Assembly (NCBI GenBank): GCA_019916065.1 | Contig: CM034244.1 | Coordinates: 27,148,471 to 27,212,470 of the forward strand | From: Vitellaria paradoxa | Taxonomy: Eukaryota > Streptophyta > Magnoliopsida > Ericales > Sapotaceae | DNA length: 64,000 nt | Direction: 5' to 3' | The notes under the pieces: model-generated | Seen by the model: only the letters and a program-made list of their open reading frames with translations | Database searches by the model: none | What the model was told of the DNA's origin: nothing | Shown: positions 10,171 through 22,536 of the stretch, in pieces | Position numbering within the stretch: the first letter of the stretch is position 1 | Layout of the letters: the number at the start of each line of letters is the position of its first letter | Translations under genes and position numbers: made by a program

Positions 10171-11719
10171 TCAAGGAAACAACTCAGGGTACCTACTCCG
10201 CATATCTGTCTCTCACTCCCAAGTCGACTCCTCAACACCCTGGTGCTTCCACAATACCCTAACTAAGGGAATAGTCTTTCCTCAAAGCACTTGCTTTCTA
10301 GAATCTGAAACTTCAATTGGTTTCACCTCATAAGTCACATCTGAGTCAACCTCAAACTCAGTCCAGTCCAACACATGAAAAGAGTCCGGGTTATACTTCC
10401 TGAGTATAGACACGTGGATCACCTCATGCACTCCTGAAAGTTCCGGTGGCAAAGCAAGACGGTATGCCACCTCTCTAACCCTAGCCAAAACTTCAAATGG
10501 CCCAATATATCTTGGGGACAACTTTCCTCTACGCCCAAAATGAAGCTGACCCTTCCGTGGTGAAACCTTTAGGAACACATGGTCTCCTACCTCAAACTCC
10601 AATGGTCTTCGACTCTTATCAGCATAATTCTTTTGGCGGCTCCGTGTTGTCTCAAGCCTCTATCGAATTAGTTTGACCTTCTCAGTCGTCTCCTGCACAA
10701 ACTCAGGCCCAACAATTGCAGTTTCTCCAACCTCAGCCCAACAGATAGGAGATCTACACGGTCTACTATACAAAACTTCAAAAGGAGCCATCCTAATGCT
10801 TGACTGGTAGCTATTATTATACACAAATTCAATCAAATGAAGATGGTTCTCCCAGTTGCCACGAAAATCCAGCACACATGCCCTGAGCATATCCTCTAAA
10901 ATATGAATTGTACGTTCTGACTGTCCATCAGTCTGAGAATGAAAGGCAGTATTAAATAATAATTCTGTCCCCATAGCCACCTAGAGACTCTGCTAAAATT
11001 GAGAAGCAAAATACGGGTCCCTGTCTGAGACAATGGATATAGGGGCTTCGTGAAGCCTTACGATTTCCTTAACATATAATTTAGCCAAGACATCCATAGA
11101 GTCGGTCAACCGAATCGGCAAAAAGTGAGTTGACTTCATCAACCTATCCACTATCACCCAAATAGTGTCGTGACCCCTTGGAGACCTCGGTAAGTTAGAA
11201 ACAAAATCCATTGTAATATTCTCCCACTTCCACTCTAACACTAGCAAGGGCTGCAAGAGACCCACTAGTTTCTGATGCTCAACCTTAACTTGTTGACAAG
11301 TAAGGCACCTACTCACAAACTCTGCCACATCCTTCTTCATACCAGCCCAAAAGAACTGACGGCGCAGGTCGTGATACATCTTGGTACCTCCAGGATGTAT
11401 TGCAAATTTAGAGTGATGGAACTCCTTTAAAACTATATCTCGAGCAGAGATGGGCACAAAAAGTCTCCCCAAATACCTCAAACCGTTATCGTTACCAATC
11501 ACCCATCTTAGCATCTCATCAGGACTCGACAACTTAGCTTTAATCGCCTCACATTCAACATCAGTCCCTTGAGCTTCTATCACACGACTTAATAGAGTTG
11601 GTTGAGTAGCCATGGCATACAAAATAGCATGACCCTCATCTTCCTACAACTCTAGATCAAACTCACTAAGGCTTCTCATCATTTTTCACTCTCGCACGAA
11701 AAGACCCGCTAAAGTGCCC
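10171..11719 (-). pseudogene. Element A integrase and C-terminal chromodomain (broken)
   Basis: Reading from 11719 downward: an H2C2 zinc region ([10 protein letters not shown] ... CLTCQQ), the catalytic core with the three acidic residues in MDFV, VSDRDP and QSERT, a GPF/Y-type segment (KLSPRYIGPFEV) and a C-terminal chromodomain tail (PLVRVLWKH...EESTWE...YPELFP, stop 10171-10173). Catalytic residues are kept, but stops at 11644, 10993, 10981, 10660, 10282 and 10213 break the frame. Element B keeps a sense codon at each of these sites. The chromodomain, which in this lineage steers insertion to marked chromatin, supports placement in the chromoviruses. Confidence 0.88.
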
Positions 11720-12945
11720 TGAGTCTTTCGACTGAGTGCGTTAGTAACTACATTTGCCTTACCAGGGTGATACTGGAGCTCAAAATCGTAGTCCTCTATG
11801 TACTCCATCTATCTCCTTTGTCTCAAATTTAGATCCTTCTGAGTGAAAAGATATTTCAAACTCTTATAGTCAGAAAACACCTCAAATTTCTCACCATACA
11901 AATAGTGTCTCTAGCTTTTCAGAGCGAAGATAATTGCTGCCAATTCCAAATTGTGCACTAGGTAGTTATGCTTGTGAGTCTTCAACTGCCTAGACCCATA
12001 AGCTACTACTCTATCACCCTGCATTAGCACACAGCCTAAACTTTCCTTGGATGCGTCACAATAAATTGAATAACCCAATCCCTTCTCTAGAATCACAAGC
12101 ACTGGTGCAGTAGTTAACCTTTTCTTTAGCTCCTGAAAAGACTGCTCACACTTCTCATCCTAAGCAAAATTGACCCTTTTTCGAGTCAGTCTAGTCATCA
12201 GCCCGGCTAACCTCGAAAAGTCACGGACAAATCTTTGATAATATCCTGCCAAACCCAGAAAACTCCGAATCTCAAAAACTGTCTTCGGTCTTTGCCAATC
12301 TATAACTGCCTCAATTTTAGATGGATCAACTGCAATTCCTTCCTCAGAAACAACATGCCCAAGAAATTTCACCTCTTTGAGCCAGAACTCATGTTTGCTC
12401 AATTTAGCATAGAGCTGATGGTCTCTTAAGGTCTGAAGTACAATTCTCAGATGCTCCTCGTGTTCCTCCTTTGACCGAGAATAAACTAGAATGTCATCAA
12501 TAAACACGACAACAAACTTGTCCAAGTCTCTATTGAACACCCAGTTTATCAAGTCCATGAACACGGCAGGAGCATTGGTCAGCCCAAATGGCATCACCAA
12601 GAACTCGTAGTGCCCATACCGAGTCCTGAATGCCATCTTAGGAATATCCTCCTGCTTCACCCTCAACTGGTGGTAACCAAAATTCAAATCAATCTTTGAG
12701 AAAATAACTGAACCCTTCAGTTGGTCGAACAGATCGTCAATCCTCAGTAAAGGATATTGATTCTTGATTGTGACCTGGTTCAACCTTCGGTAATCTATAC
12801 ACATTCTGAGAGTTTCATCTTTTTTAGTAGCAAATAGTGCTGGTGCGTCCCAAGGTGAAGTGCTAGGGCGGATAAATCCTTTAGAGCTCAACTTCTCTAT
12901 CTGGGATTTTAACTCCACCAACTCTACAGGTGCCAATCTATACGG
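11720..12945 (-). pseudogene. Element A reverse transcriptase and RNase H (broken)
   Basis: The RT begins near [16 protein letters not shown]. It shows the Ty3/gypsy fingers motif ([19 protein letters not shown], [18 protein letters not shown]), [14 protein letters not shown] [14 protein letters not shown], and the catalytic FIDDILVYS with both aspartates. RNase H follows with [16 protein letters not shown] and FSDYKSLKY, so the first three catalytic acids are present. Stops at 12160 (between RT and RNase H), 11911 and 11809 interrupt it; B has Trp at all three. Length and order are normal for the family. Confidence 0.9.
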
Positions 12946-13127
12946 GGCTATAAAATTGGTTCAGTGCTAGGAATCAGATCAATCCCAAATTCAACCTCCC
13001 GTTCAGGCGGTAATCCAAATACTTCTGAAAACACTTCTGGAAATTCACAAACGACTCGTGGTAACTCAATCTTGTCACCATTCTCGTCCTCCAAAGCCAT
13101 ACAAGTAAACAAACTGCACAAGTCTAC

Positions 13128-13620
13128 TCATCCCTGTCCATTAAGGAAAGGCAAGAGTTGAGGACTACAACGATTACCAAAAAATCGTATCCAATCTCCC
13201 TCTATAGTAAATAAAGTCACCCGACTCGTAGAACAATCTATCATCGCCCGATAAACTGATAGCCAGTTCATGCCAAGAATCACATCAAAACTTCTCGTGT
13301 CTAACACAATCAAATAAAAAACGGACCAATGTTCATGACCTGAAATCTCATCCCTGATAGTGATCTCACAACCTTTACAGACACGGTTCAACACAGAATG
13401 ACCCCTTATCGGTGTTTCAACACGCAATGGTGGAACCAACTCATTCATCGATATATTTAATGCAGACACAAATGATGCAGTAATAAACGAGTGGGATGCT
13501 CCTGTGTCTACCAAGACTGTAGATTTAGTAGCATAGATAAGAAATGTACCTCTCGTCACTATAGGCTCTGCATGTCTATCATTCTGCACTACAGTGAAAA
13601 CTCGTCCCTGAGCTGGTGCT
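13128..13620 (-). pseudogene. Element A aspartic protease
   Basis: The chain has the retropepsin active-site motif LVDTGASHSF, a flap region and a later hydrophobic ILGMNWLS segment typical of plant Ty3/gypsy protease (RVP_2 type). It follows gag with the junction word QGRVFT. The frame is open over about 150 residues. A linker with [21 protein letters not shown] sequence joins it to RT at 12946-13127. In life it would cleave the gag-pol polyprotein. Confidence 0.85.
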
Positions 13621-13784
13621 GTTGGTGGCCTGCCCCTCTTTTAGTCTTGCTGAGATCCACCCTGAACTCTTTGCTACTGAACACCAGCTGGAACACCCAT
13701 CTGATACTGCTGTGTCCCACCCTGAGTACCTCTCTGGAATTGAGTTTGGACTGATTGTGATCCTGTTAGCTTGTTACTCTGTAC

Positions 13785-14996
13785 TGACTGAGTTAGCTGT
13801 GGAGGTCTCATAACATTTCCATTACCTTGTCTCTGCGGACAACGCCTCTACACATGACTCGGTTGGCTACACGTGTAACAAATCTTTACCTCAGCCCTAT
13901 TTTCAGATCCACCTGAGACACCCTTATAAGGACAATGAAACTGACGATGCCCAGGTTATCTGCAGTTATGACAGATAACAGAGCTCTGTGTAGGAACCCT
14001 GGCTGCTGTTGACTGACTTGGAGCTATATTCCCCTGCTGAAACTACTGAGTTTGCGCCCCATGTAAATTTTCTCTTTGTCTTTTCATGGGTTGGCTCTCC
14101 TGGTGCTGAGTCTTTCCTTGTCTAGCTTCATTCTATGCCCTGGTATCTGCCAAATTCTTTTCCAATGCCATTGCTCGATCAACCAATGTCTCGTATTCAT
14201 TCAGCCCCAAAGACACTATCCGATCCTTGACGGCAGGCCTGAATCCCTTCTCAAACCGTCTACACTTGGTGCGTTCTGTGGACACTAACTCCTTAACATA
14301 TTTAGCCAATGAGGTAAATCCATGCCCATACTCCAGCACAGTTATTAGCCCTTAAGTCAAATTCAGAAACTCGTCAGCATCTCTCAGAGACTGAGGGAAA
14401 AAGTAATCTCTAAAACGCTCCTCAAAATCCTCCCAAGTAAGTGTAGACGCCTCACGAGACCCCTTCACAGTACTCTACCAATCTGCTGTAGCACCCTCCA
14501 ACTGAAAAGGAGCAAGCAAGACTCTGGTCTTATCCTTATTTAACTGCATCACTTTGAATATTTTCTCATTCTTGTGCAAAAACTTCTCAACCTCTTCAGT
14601 GTCTGCTATGCCAGAGTAAATAGGAGGTTTTATTCTCCTAAACTTCTCATACGGAGCTATAGGCTGACTCGCTTGCATTCCTCCAGCAAACATTGCAGCC
14701 ATTTGTTGCATCCACATCTGTGGGTCTACCATTCTTGGCTGCGGCACACTTGGTGCTTTGGATTGCACCTCAGCCACGTGAGGCACCCGTAATGGAACCT
14801 CTACTCCAACGCCAGCATATGACCCCTGCTCTTGTGACACTCCTGCAGTAATGGGAACATCAACAACTGGAGCCTCGTGGCCTTACCCAGCCTGAATCCC
14901 TCGGCCTCGACCCTGGCCCCGGCCCCTACCACGACCACGACCACGACCATGGCCCTTGCCTCTACCTCTGGCACTTGGAGCTACACGTGACCGCAT
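13785..14996 (-). pseudogene. Element A gag with two zinc knuckles (broken)
   Basis: The start at 14996 is the first ATG after the primer-binding site and opens with a Gly/Arg-rich run (GRGRGRGRGQGRG). Then come PYEKFRRIKPPIYSG, EEVEKFL and the retrotransposon gag fold ending RFEKGFRPAVKDRIV. Two CCHC-like knuckles follow: CHNCR-PGHRQFHC (about 13945-13975, one stop inside) and CYTCSQPSHV-RRC (about 13841-13884, one stop). These bind the element RNA during packaging. Other stops lie at 14883, 14475, 14353 and 14133; B has Gln or Trp at each. Confidence 0.87.
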
Positions 14997-15158
14997 TTCT
15001 CTAAAAATTCACAAAAATATACTAAGGTTAACGCCTTCTTAACAATCTAAGTCCAACAAAACATCAAATTCACGTAGCACAACTAAATAAACTAGCATGT
15101 AAGCACATAGCACTTTGAAAAATAAAAGACCCACTGTCCCTAGGTATTTTAAACCTAG

Positions 15159-15170
15159 GCTCTGATACTA
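15159..15170 (-). other. Primer-binding site of element A (initiator tRNA-Met type)
   Basis: Three bases inside the 5' LTR the minus strand reads TAGTATCAGAGC, one base off the usual plant tRNA-iMet site TGGTATCAGAGC. It primes minus-strand cDNA. Confidence 0.8.
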
Positions 15171-15173
15171 AGT

Positions 15174-17066
15174 TGTCACGCCCCGGGTTTCATAATCCGA
15201 GCACGTGAATAAAAGATAAATAATATGCATTTTAATAACTTTTCCTGTCATTTGTCAGATCCATACACACACTCTATGGAGCAACAAAATAAAAAAAATT
15301 AAATAAGACTAAGCTTTAAATTTAAATTAATGCCTTAGTCAAAACTAAGTAGGCAACAAAGCTCCAAACTTAACCCAAACAAATCTCTCAAAGATAAACA
15401 ATTAACTGTTTCCTTAAAGGAAAAAAGGCTTATTACAATCCACTACAAACAATTCACTAGAAAAATTCTAATGTAAGTAAATAAAAGCAAATAAATAAAT
15501 TCCTAATTTCTATGGTGAGTAGGTCATGCGCGTGACTCAAATTTATTACTTGCATCGCAAGTGTAAGGGGTTTAGCACTAATACCACGTGTGCTCGGAAT
15601 CCTAATAATAATAATAATAATAATATAAATGCAATATGTTCTAGCATGCTACTATGTGAAACAAATACGCACAAGTAGCAATTTCAAACAAGAATTTAAA
15701 TTTAATTATAAATTCACATTCTTTACATTTACGCATGTATTAACACCACATAGCACATCCAAGAAAACAATTTGATTTTTTTTAGGTACTGCTGCTTGGT
15801 TGTCTTGTAGAAACAAAACCCAACCAATAGACATCATCCTTTGATGTCTGCTTGGTTATCCCGCAGAAACAGGACCCAACCAATGTACACCATCTTTCGG
15901 TGTCTGCTTCCCAGGCCAAAGCCTTAGTAATGTAATATGCCACCCTTAAGCATTTGCTCGTTTGTAGGTTACTAGCCTACTGGAATCGATAACTAACCCC
16001 GCGCGAGTTTTGGGACTTTCAACCCTTGCGTACGTATACCCGATATTTTCAGTACCCCTCAACCCTAAACAAAACACAACATTTAAATTTCAATTTATAT
16101 CTGCATAAATAATTTCTTTAAATTTTAATCACGACACATTTACAAAATTTCTAAACAAATTAATGAACACAAAAATCTCACAAAGATGCCACACAATCAC
16201 ATCAAAAGAACTTAAATATATATATATATATAATTTGTATGTCACGTATGAACCATGAAACTAGAATCAAGTCACTGGATGTCTTAGCCACTAAAGAACA
16301 ACATTTCAATTATATATATATATATATATATGTTAGCAACTCATTCTCTGAAAACTTTCAACACTAAAAGACAAAATTTCAATTATATATATATATTATA
16401 TGCATATTTTCACCTATTCGTTCAAGTTTGAACAAACAATGTCCAGAGCCATCATTATCAAACTTTTATAAATAAAAAAAAAAGACTTTTAATCGGCAAT
16501 TGTGTCAAAGGACCTGTTACGTTAGAGTATATATACAGCATACATATATACACAAAGTAATGATAAAAATCTCAAATTGGCAATTTTGTGTACCCTTTCA
16601 CAGCATTCACACTTTAATCAATAAAATAAATATCTAAACAAACCATTCACGGCAATTCATCAGTCATCTATTAAATGTAAAATGCATAAACAATATTGGA
16701 GTTCTGCCCCTTACCTCCTTAACTCGGTAACAAAGTTTTCTCTCCACAGCAGCAGTTTTTCCTCCTCTCTGGTTCTCTCTTTTTCTAGGGTTTTTTTTAA
16801 ATAAATACAGCAATATATATATATAGATATATATCAATAGCAGAATTTAACTTTAACAAACTTAATTATTTACCTACTCCCCATGGGTTTAGGAAAATTA
16901 CACCATTCTCTCTAAAATTAAAAATATTTTCAAATATAACCAAAAATAAATCTTTTTTTTATAAAAATTCAAAAATTCCGAATATTAAATTTAAAGAGCA
17001 AATTAAATTTATCAAGTAAAAATTTTTAAATTAAATTAAATTATAAAAGAAATCTGCGTTATTACA
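15174..17066 (-). repeat. 5' LTR of element A with promoter
   Basis: 1893 bp, the transcription-driving copy. In element sense a TATA-rich block (about 16812-16835) is followed by the telo-box word AAACCCTAG (16785-16793), a purine-rich leader and GGAGGTAAGG (about 16709-16718), a good 5' splice site. Further on come the hairpin string (about 15795-16032) and the terminal U5 hairpin (15182-15201). Telo-boxes are common in plant 5' leaders. Start site and splicing are inferred. Confidence 0.85.
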
Positions 17067-17310
17067 GCTCGCACATTTTTTTCATTTTACAAATAATTCA
17101 TTAATGTTATCCATTGCTCACCAACCAAAGAATTGGGCAAATTTTCTGATATTATAACAAACTTTTATTAAAAAAATAGAAGACTATATAGGAGTGGAAA
17201 TCCAAAAAAAATCATAACCATTTGCCCTCCTTGTAGTAGTGAGAGCATTTGAAAAATATTTTGTCATTTTCAACCTCTCAGTCACTTTATGTGGTCTGCA
17301 TGAAAAATTA
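17067..17310. repeat. R monomer RL2, right part
   Basis: Continues the monomer cut at 8203, starting with the second copy of GCTCG. It matches 31556-31760 (TTGCTCACCAACCAAA, GAGCATTTGAAAAATATT, CTCTCAGTCACTTTATG). Homology fades after about 17310. Confidence 0.6.
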
Positions 17311-18828
17311 AAATTAATTTTTATTAAAATAATAATTTATGTTAAAAACTTATTTTATTAAATTTAAAAAAAAAGGTATTCAATTGGTAATTTATCGTCC
17401 AAACTACTAAAATTAAATTAAAAATAAGCCTATTAACACTTCACAAATGGATCGTGCATTCTACTTTATCATAATTTAATTCTTTTTTTTTTTTTTTTGG
17501 GAAGATACACCATTTAAGCGTGTTAATGGCACTCGTAAAAGAAAAATGAAAAATTTAGTTGGGTTTGGATAAAAGCAAAAAAAATAAAAAATAAAAAAAC
17601 TAATTTTTTTGTTACTTTTTTAATCTAAATGAATAGGTTTTACTTAAATGAACGAGTTTGATTTTGTGTTTTTTTATTTTTTAACAAATATGACTAACAC
17701 ATCTAAAAAATATATCTTTTAAAAAAAAATCAAGTTTTGGTAAAAAAATACATATAATACAAAAAGTAAAAAAGTTATGAAAAAACTATCCAACTTTTTT
17801 GAGACTGGGTTTTGCTTTGTTGTTACTCTCTTCAAGATTCGAACCAGACTCCGAGTTTGATTCGACCACAGAAAAAAATTATTGTACACTCTTGCAGAAA
17901 AATTTTCATCCTATTGTACCGTCTCTCATATTTGTCCCCCTTCCCAACGCGTACAAAAAAATAGTGAAATAAAATGATTAGGAAGAATTTTTAATTAAGG
18001 ACACTTTGATATTTAAGTTAAGAGTATACCATTATAATGATGAGCTCTCTATTTTGAACAGGTTTTTAATATTTGAAAATATAGAATATCTAGCATACAT
18101 TATCTTGACTTGACAATAATAGTGGTAAGTAGTATTAAATGTTAGTGATGATATAAATATTAATTTGTTTAAGAAATAAGCTTGAAATGACCTTTTTATA
18201 AATACTTTTTTATCTTATTTTTTGAGATACTTGAGCACAGTGAATCAGGTAATTATATTATATAACTGTCAAAATAGTTAATCCCATATAATCTTAAACC
18301 GAGGTATATTAATTTATAGCTGGGAAAGTACGTGATAAGTTATTTGTTGTCTTCACAAACACAAATATTTTTTGTCAAAAATTTAAAATAGAAAAATATG
18401 AAATTATTGCACAAAAGTTTTTTTTTTTTTTCAAAAAATACGATCTCAAATTATAGAAATGTTATCTTATCTTTTAAAAAAAGTATAAAAATTTTATCTT
18501 GATCTTCACTCATTTAAATTTTTTAACCCACTAGTGTTTATTACAATTAAATATACTATGTATCGTTACTTTTGTTTTCGGAAATATACTATTTTATCTG
18601 CTTTTTTTTCCACCGCTAGTGTAATAAAAAATATAGACAATATTGTCTAAGTAAAAATATTTATAAAATACCGTTAATGAAAGCGTACTATCAATTACAT
18701 TTTCTTATTCATATTTATCTAAAAAAGTATTTTCATATTGCGTTTTATTCTTATTTTATCTTTGTCTAAAAATTATTCTAATTTTTTCCTTCTTTCTTAT
18801 CATGTTTTCCCTTGTATTAATCTTCTTT
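17311..18828. other. AT-rich stretch, no gene seen
   Basis: Long A and T runs, no credible open frame and no repeat shared with the rest of the window. An isolated box B-like word (GGTTCGAATC, minus strand, near 17835) has no box A partner. The last ~100 bp resemble 27930-28045, a local duplication that predates element B. Confidence 0.5.
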
Positions 18829-18833
18829 TCAAC

Positions 18834-20926
18834 TGTCACGTCTCGGGTTTCATAACCCGAGTATGTGAACGAAAGAACACATAACACAACATTAAATAAC
18901 ATTTCCTGTCCCACATCAGAGTCATAAACACACACTATGGAGCAATGAATATAAAAATAAATAAAACTAAACTTTAAATGCAAATAAATGTCTTAGTCAA
19001 AATCAACCAGGTAATAAGCTCCACAAACTAAGCCCAAATATTCTCCCAGAGCTAAATAAAATAATTGATAATAACTTCACAAACAGAGACTTATTACAAT
19101 TCACAAAAATAAAAAAAAATAAAAAAATTCTAATGTAATTAAATAAAAACAAATAAATAAATTCCTAGTTTCCATGTTGAGTAGGTCCTGCGCGTGACTC
19201 AAATTCATTACCTGCATCGCAGGCTGTAAGGGGTTTAGCACTAATACCACATGTGCTTGGAACCCTAATAATAATAATATAAATGTAGTATGCCCTAGCA
19301 TACTACTAAGTGAAACAATCATGCACAAGTAGCAATTTCAAACAAGAACTTAAATTTATTTATTGATCTCTTTTCGTTACAATTTAATTGTGTTTCAGTA
19401 CCACACCATTTATCAAAGAAAAATAATTTAATTTCGATGTACTGCTGCTTGGTTGTCTCGTAAAAACAGGACCCAACCAATATACATCATTCATTGATGT
19501 CTGCTTGGTTGTCCCGTAAAAATAGGACCCAACTAATATACACTATATTTCGGTGTCTGCTTCCTAAGCCGAAGCGTTACGAATATAATATGCCACCCTT
19601 AGGCATCTGCATCATTCGTAGGTTACTAGCCTACTGGACTCGATTACCACCCCCGTTCGGGTTTCGGGGCTCTCAACCCTTGGGTACGTATACCCGATAT
19701 TTTCAGTACCCCTCAATCCAAATAAAACATATTATTAAATTTCACTTTATAACCACATTAAATAACTTCTTCCTTTTATTCCAAAGTTTGAACTTTATTA
19801 TACATTAATTTACTACAACATTAAGTAACACAATTTAATTGCAACAAGTAAACAGTAACAGCACCACGCACACATTTATTTATATATATAATTAATGCAT
19901 TCAGACTTTTTAAACTATCAGGCAATCATGTACATTTAATTAAAAAAAAGGTAATTTAATTCAGGTAACATCACATCAATTGAGTGATTGATAAAATATA
20001 TATATATATAAATTTACAAAGCTAATGCTCATTAAATGTTTGCCTCAGACATTCAATTCACGCTGGATGGGAATAAAAAAAAAATTCAAACCTCAATAGC
20101 AATTAATTATCTAGGAGGCTACGTCATTAATTCTACAAAAGACCAAACAATTAAAACCTTCTGTACCTATACTTACATATGTATATATATATAAATAAAT
20201 TTACCAAACTAACTGGCCATTAATTCTTTTACCTCAACAGAATTCAATTTACACGTCAAATTGGCTTCACATGTCAATTCACATGGCAGGTACAAAGTCA
20301 AAGCTTGGCCTTTTGTTTACTTAATGAATATATATATATATTTCGCATAAAGACAAAATAGAAGACAATCAACCAATACTTTACAATTAAACAATTCACT
20401 TGTCAATTCAGTTCCTAGTAAAGACTTTCGGTAGGTTCAATTCAAAATATATATACATATATATATATCGAGATAATAAACACATAAAATACTGAGTTCC
20501 GCCCCTTACCTCAATTGAAAAACACAGCTCGATAATCAGAGGAAACACAATAAATCAAGAAAATCCAGCTGCTGTTTCTTCTTCTTCTTCTTCTTTTTCT
20601 CCCACTCTCTCTTTCTCTAGGGTTTTATATTTTTATCAAAATAATTCCAGCTTTATATATTTATAAAAAAAAAAGAATTTTAACCCTAACCAACTAATTA
20701 ATTTCCTACTCCCCATAGGTTTAGGAAAATTACATCTAGGAAAATTACATCATTCTCCTAAAATTTTAAAAGTCTTTTTAAATATAGCCCAAAATTAATA
20801 TTTTTAAATACAACTTAAAATTAAATACCAAAATTATAAATTATTAAATTTAAATAACAAAATAAATTCACTGAATAAATAAATATATATAATAACTAAA
20901 TTAAATGAAAAATTCGGGTCATTACA
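18834..20926 (-). repeat. 3' LTR of element B
   Basis: 2093 bp, with a perfect 8-bp terminal hairpin (18842-18861, CTCGGGTT/AACCCGAG, loop TCAT). The hairpin string spans about 19449-19695, the splice-donor-like word sits near 20505-20513, the telo-box at 20617-20625 and a TATA block at 20651-20667. The CTT tract at 20579-20595 is shorter than in the partner LTR (27497-27530). Confidence 0.92.
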
Positions 20927-20942
20927 TCCTCCCCCCTTATAA
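20927..20942 (-). other. Polypurine tract of element B
   Basis: The minus strand reads AAGGGGGGAGGA immediately before the 3' LTR, an intact plus-strand primer for this family. Confidence 0.85.
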
Positions 20943-20982
20943 AAATTTCGTCCTCGAAATTTAGGAGGTAAATAAAAGAAAA

Positions 20983-22530
20983 TTAAGGAAACAATTCAGG
21001 GTATCTACTCTGCATATCTGCCTCTCGGTCCCAAGTCGACTTTTCAATACCATGATGCTTCCATAACACTCTAACTAAAGGAATAGTCTTCCCTCGAAGC
21101 ACTTGCTCCCTAGAGTCCAAAATTTCCACCAGTTTCACCTCATATGTCACATCTGAGTCAACATCAAGCTCAATCCAATCAAATACATGTGAAGGGTCTA
21201 GGTTATACTTTCTAAGCATAGACAGGTGAAGCACCTCATGAACTCCTGAAAGCTGCGGTGGTAAAGCAACGATATGCCACATCTCCAACCCTAGCCAAAA
21301 CTTCAAATGGCCTAATATATCTCAGAGACAACTTCCCTATACGCCCAAAACGAAACTGACCCTTCCATGGTGAAACCTTTAGGAACACATGGTCCCCTAC
21401 CTCAAACTCCAGGGGTCTTCACCTCTTATCAGCATAACTCTTTTGGCGGCTCCGTGCTGTCTCAAGTCTCTGTCGAATTAGTTTGACCTTCTCAGTCGTC
21501 TCCTGCACAAACTCAGGCCCAACAATTGCAGTTTCTCCAACCTTAGCCCAACAAATAGGAGATCTGACGGTCTACTATACAAAGCTTCAAAAGGAGCCAT
21601 CCCAATGTTCGACTGGTAGCTATTATTATACGCAAATTCAATCAAAGGAAGATGGTTCTCCCAGTTGCCATGAAAATCAAGCACACATGCCCTGAGCATA
21701 TCCTTCAAAATCTGAATTGTACGTTCTGACTGTCTATCAGTCTGAGGATGAAAGGCAGTACTAAACAACAATTCTGTCCCCATGGCCACCTGGAGACTCT
21801 GCCAAAATCGAGAAGCAAAATGCGGATCCATGTCCGAGACAATGGATATAGGGGCTCCGTGAAGCCTCGCAATTTTCTTAACATATAATTTAGTCAAGAC
21901 ATCCATAGAGTCGGCCAGTCGAATTGGCAAGAAGTGAGCCAACTTCGTCAACCTATCCACTATCACCCAAATTGTGTCGTGACCCCTTGGATGCCTCGGC
22001 AAACTAGAAACAAAATCTATTGTAATGTTCTCCTACTTCCACTCTAACACTGGTAAAAGCTGCAAAAGACCTGCTGATTTTTTATGCTCAGCCTTAACTT
22101 GCTGACAAGTAAGGCACCTACTCACAAACTCTGTCACATCCTTTTTCATACCTGCCCAAAAGAACTGACGACGCAAGTCATGATACATCTTAGTACCTCC
22201 AGGATGTACTGCAAATTTAGAGTAATAGAATTCCTTTAAAATTATATCTCGAGTGGAGATGGGCACAAAAAGTCTCCCCAAATACCTTACACTGTTATCA
22301 TCACCAATCACCCATCCTGGCATCTCATTAGGGCTCGACAACTTAGCTCGAATCGCCTCACATTCAACATCAGTCCCCTGAGCTTCTATCACACGACTCA
22401 ATAGAATTGGCTGAGTAGCCATGGCACACAAGATAGCATGACCCTCATCTTCCTGCAACTCCATATCAAACTCACTAAGACTTCTGATCATTTCCTATTC
22501 TCGCACAAAAAGACCCGCTATAGTATCATA
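20983..22530 (-). pseudogene. Element B integrase and chromodomain (broken)
   Basis: Zinc region then core: VHPGGTKMY ... CLTCQQ, IDFV, VSDMDP and QSERT carry the expected second His, both Cys and the D-D-E residues. The first zinc His, present in A (FHHSK) and D (FHNSR), is Tyr here (FYYSK), explained by one C-to-T change. A stop at 22033 replaces Trp. A one-base loss near 21570 (GATCTGACGG versus GATCTACACGG in A) shifts the frame before the C-terminal part. The chromodomain tail (VRVLWKHHGIEKSTWDRE...YPELFP) ends at 20983 and is open. Confidence 0.88.
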
Positions 22531-22536
22531 AGTCTT

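Larger units (their letters stand above)
8204..17066 (-). mobile_element. Element A: Ty3/gypsy chromovirus (Tekay-like), both LTRs, decayed
   Basis: This is a complete insertion of about 8.9 kb. The two LTRs (8204-10111 and 15174-17066) both read TGTC...TTACA on the plus strand and flank a minus-strand gag-protease-RT-RNase H-integrase-chromodomain region. A perfect 5-bp target duplication GCTCG is at 8199-8203 and 17067-17071. Removing the element rejoins an R monomer (TTGGAATGCTCG | CACATTTTTTTC), matching AGCTGGAATGCTTTCA at 6532. In-frame stops occur in every domain, so it is a fossil. The LTRs show about 14 differences in the first 112 bases by hand count, many at CG/TG sites. Confidence 0.92.

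Noticed and set aside
17550..17830. Third MITE type (TTGGGTTTGGATAAAAGC ... GGGTTTTGC)
   Set aside because: The possible ends pair poorly and no second copy exists in the window to fix borders.
17820..17880. Possible tRNA gene or SINE (GGTTCGAATC on the minus strand)
   Set aside because: Box B alone; no box A at the right distance, no acceptor stem, no tail or target duplication.
19494..19808. 104-codon plus-strand frame in LTR B (and a shorter one at 26506)
   Set aside because: Antisense to the element, inside non-coding LTR, broken in the partner LTR and in A.
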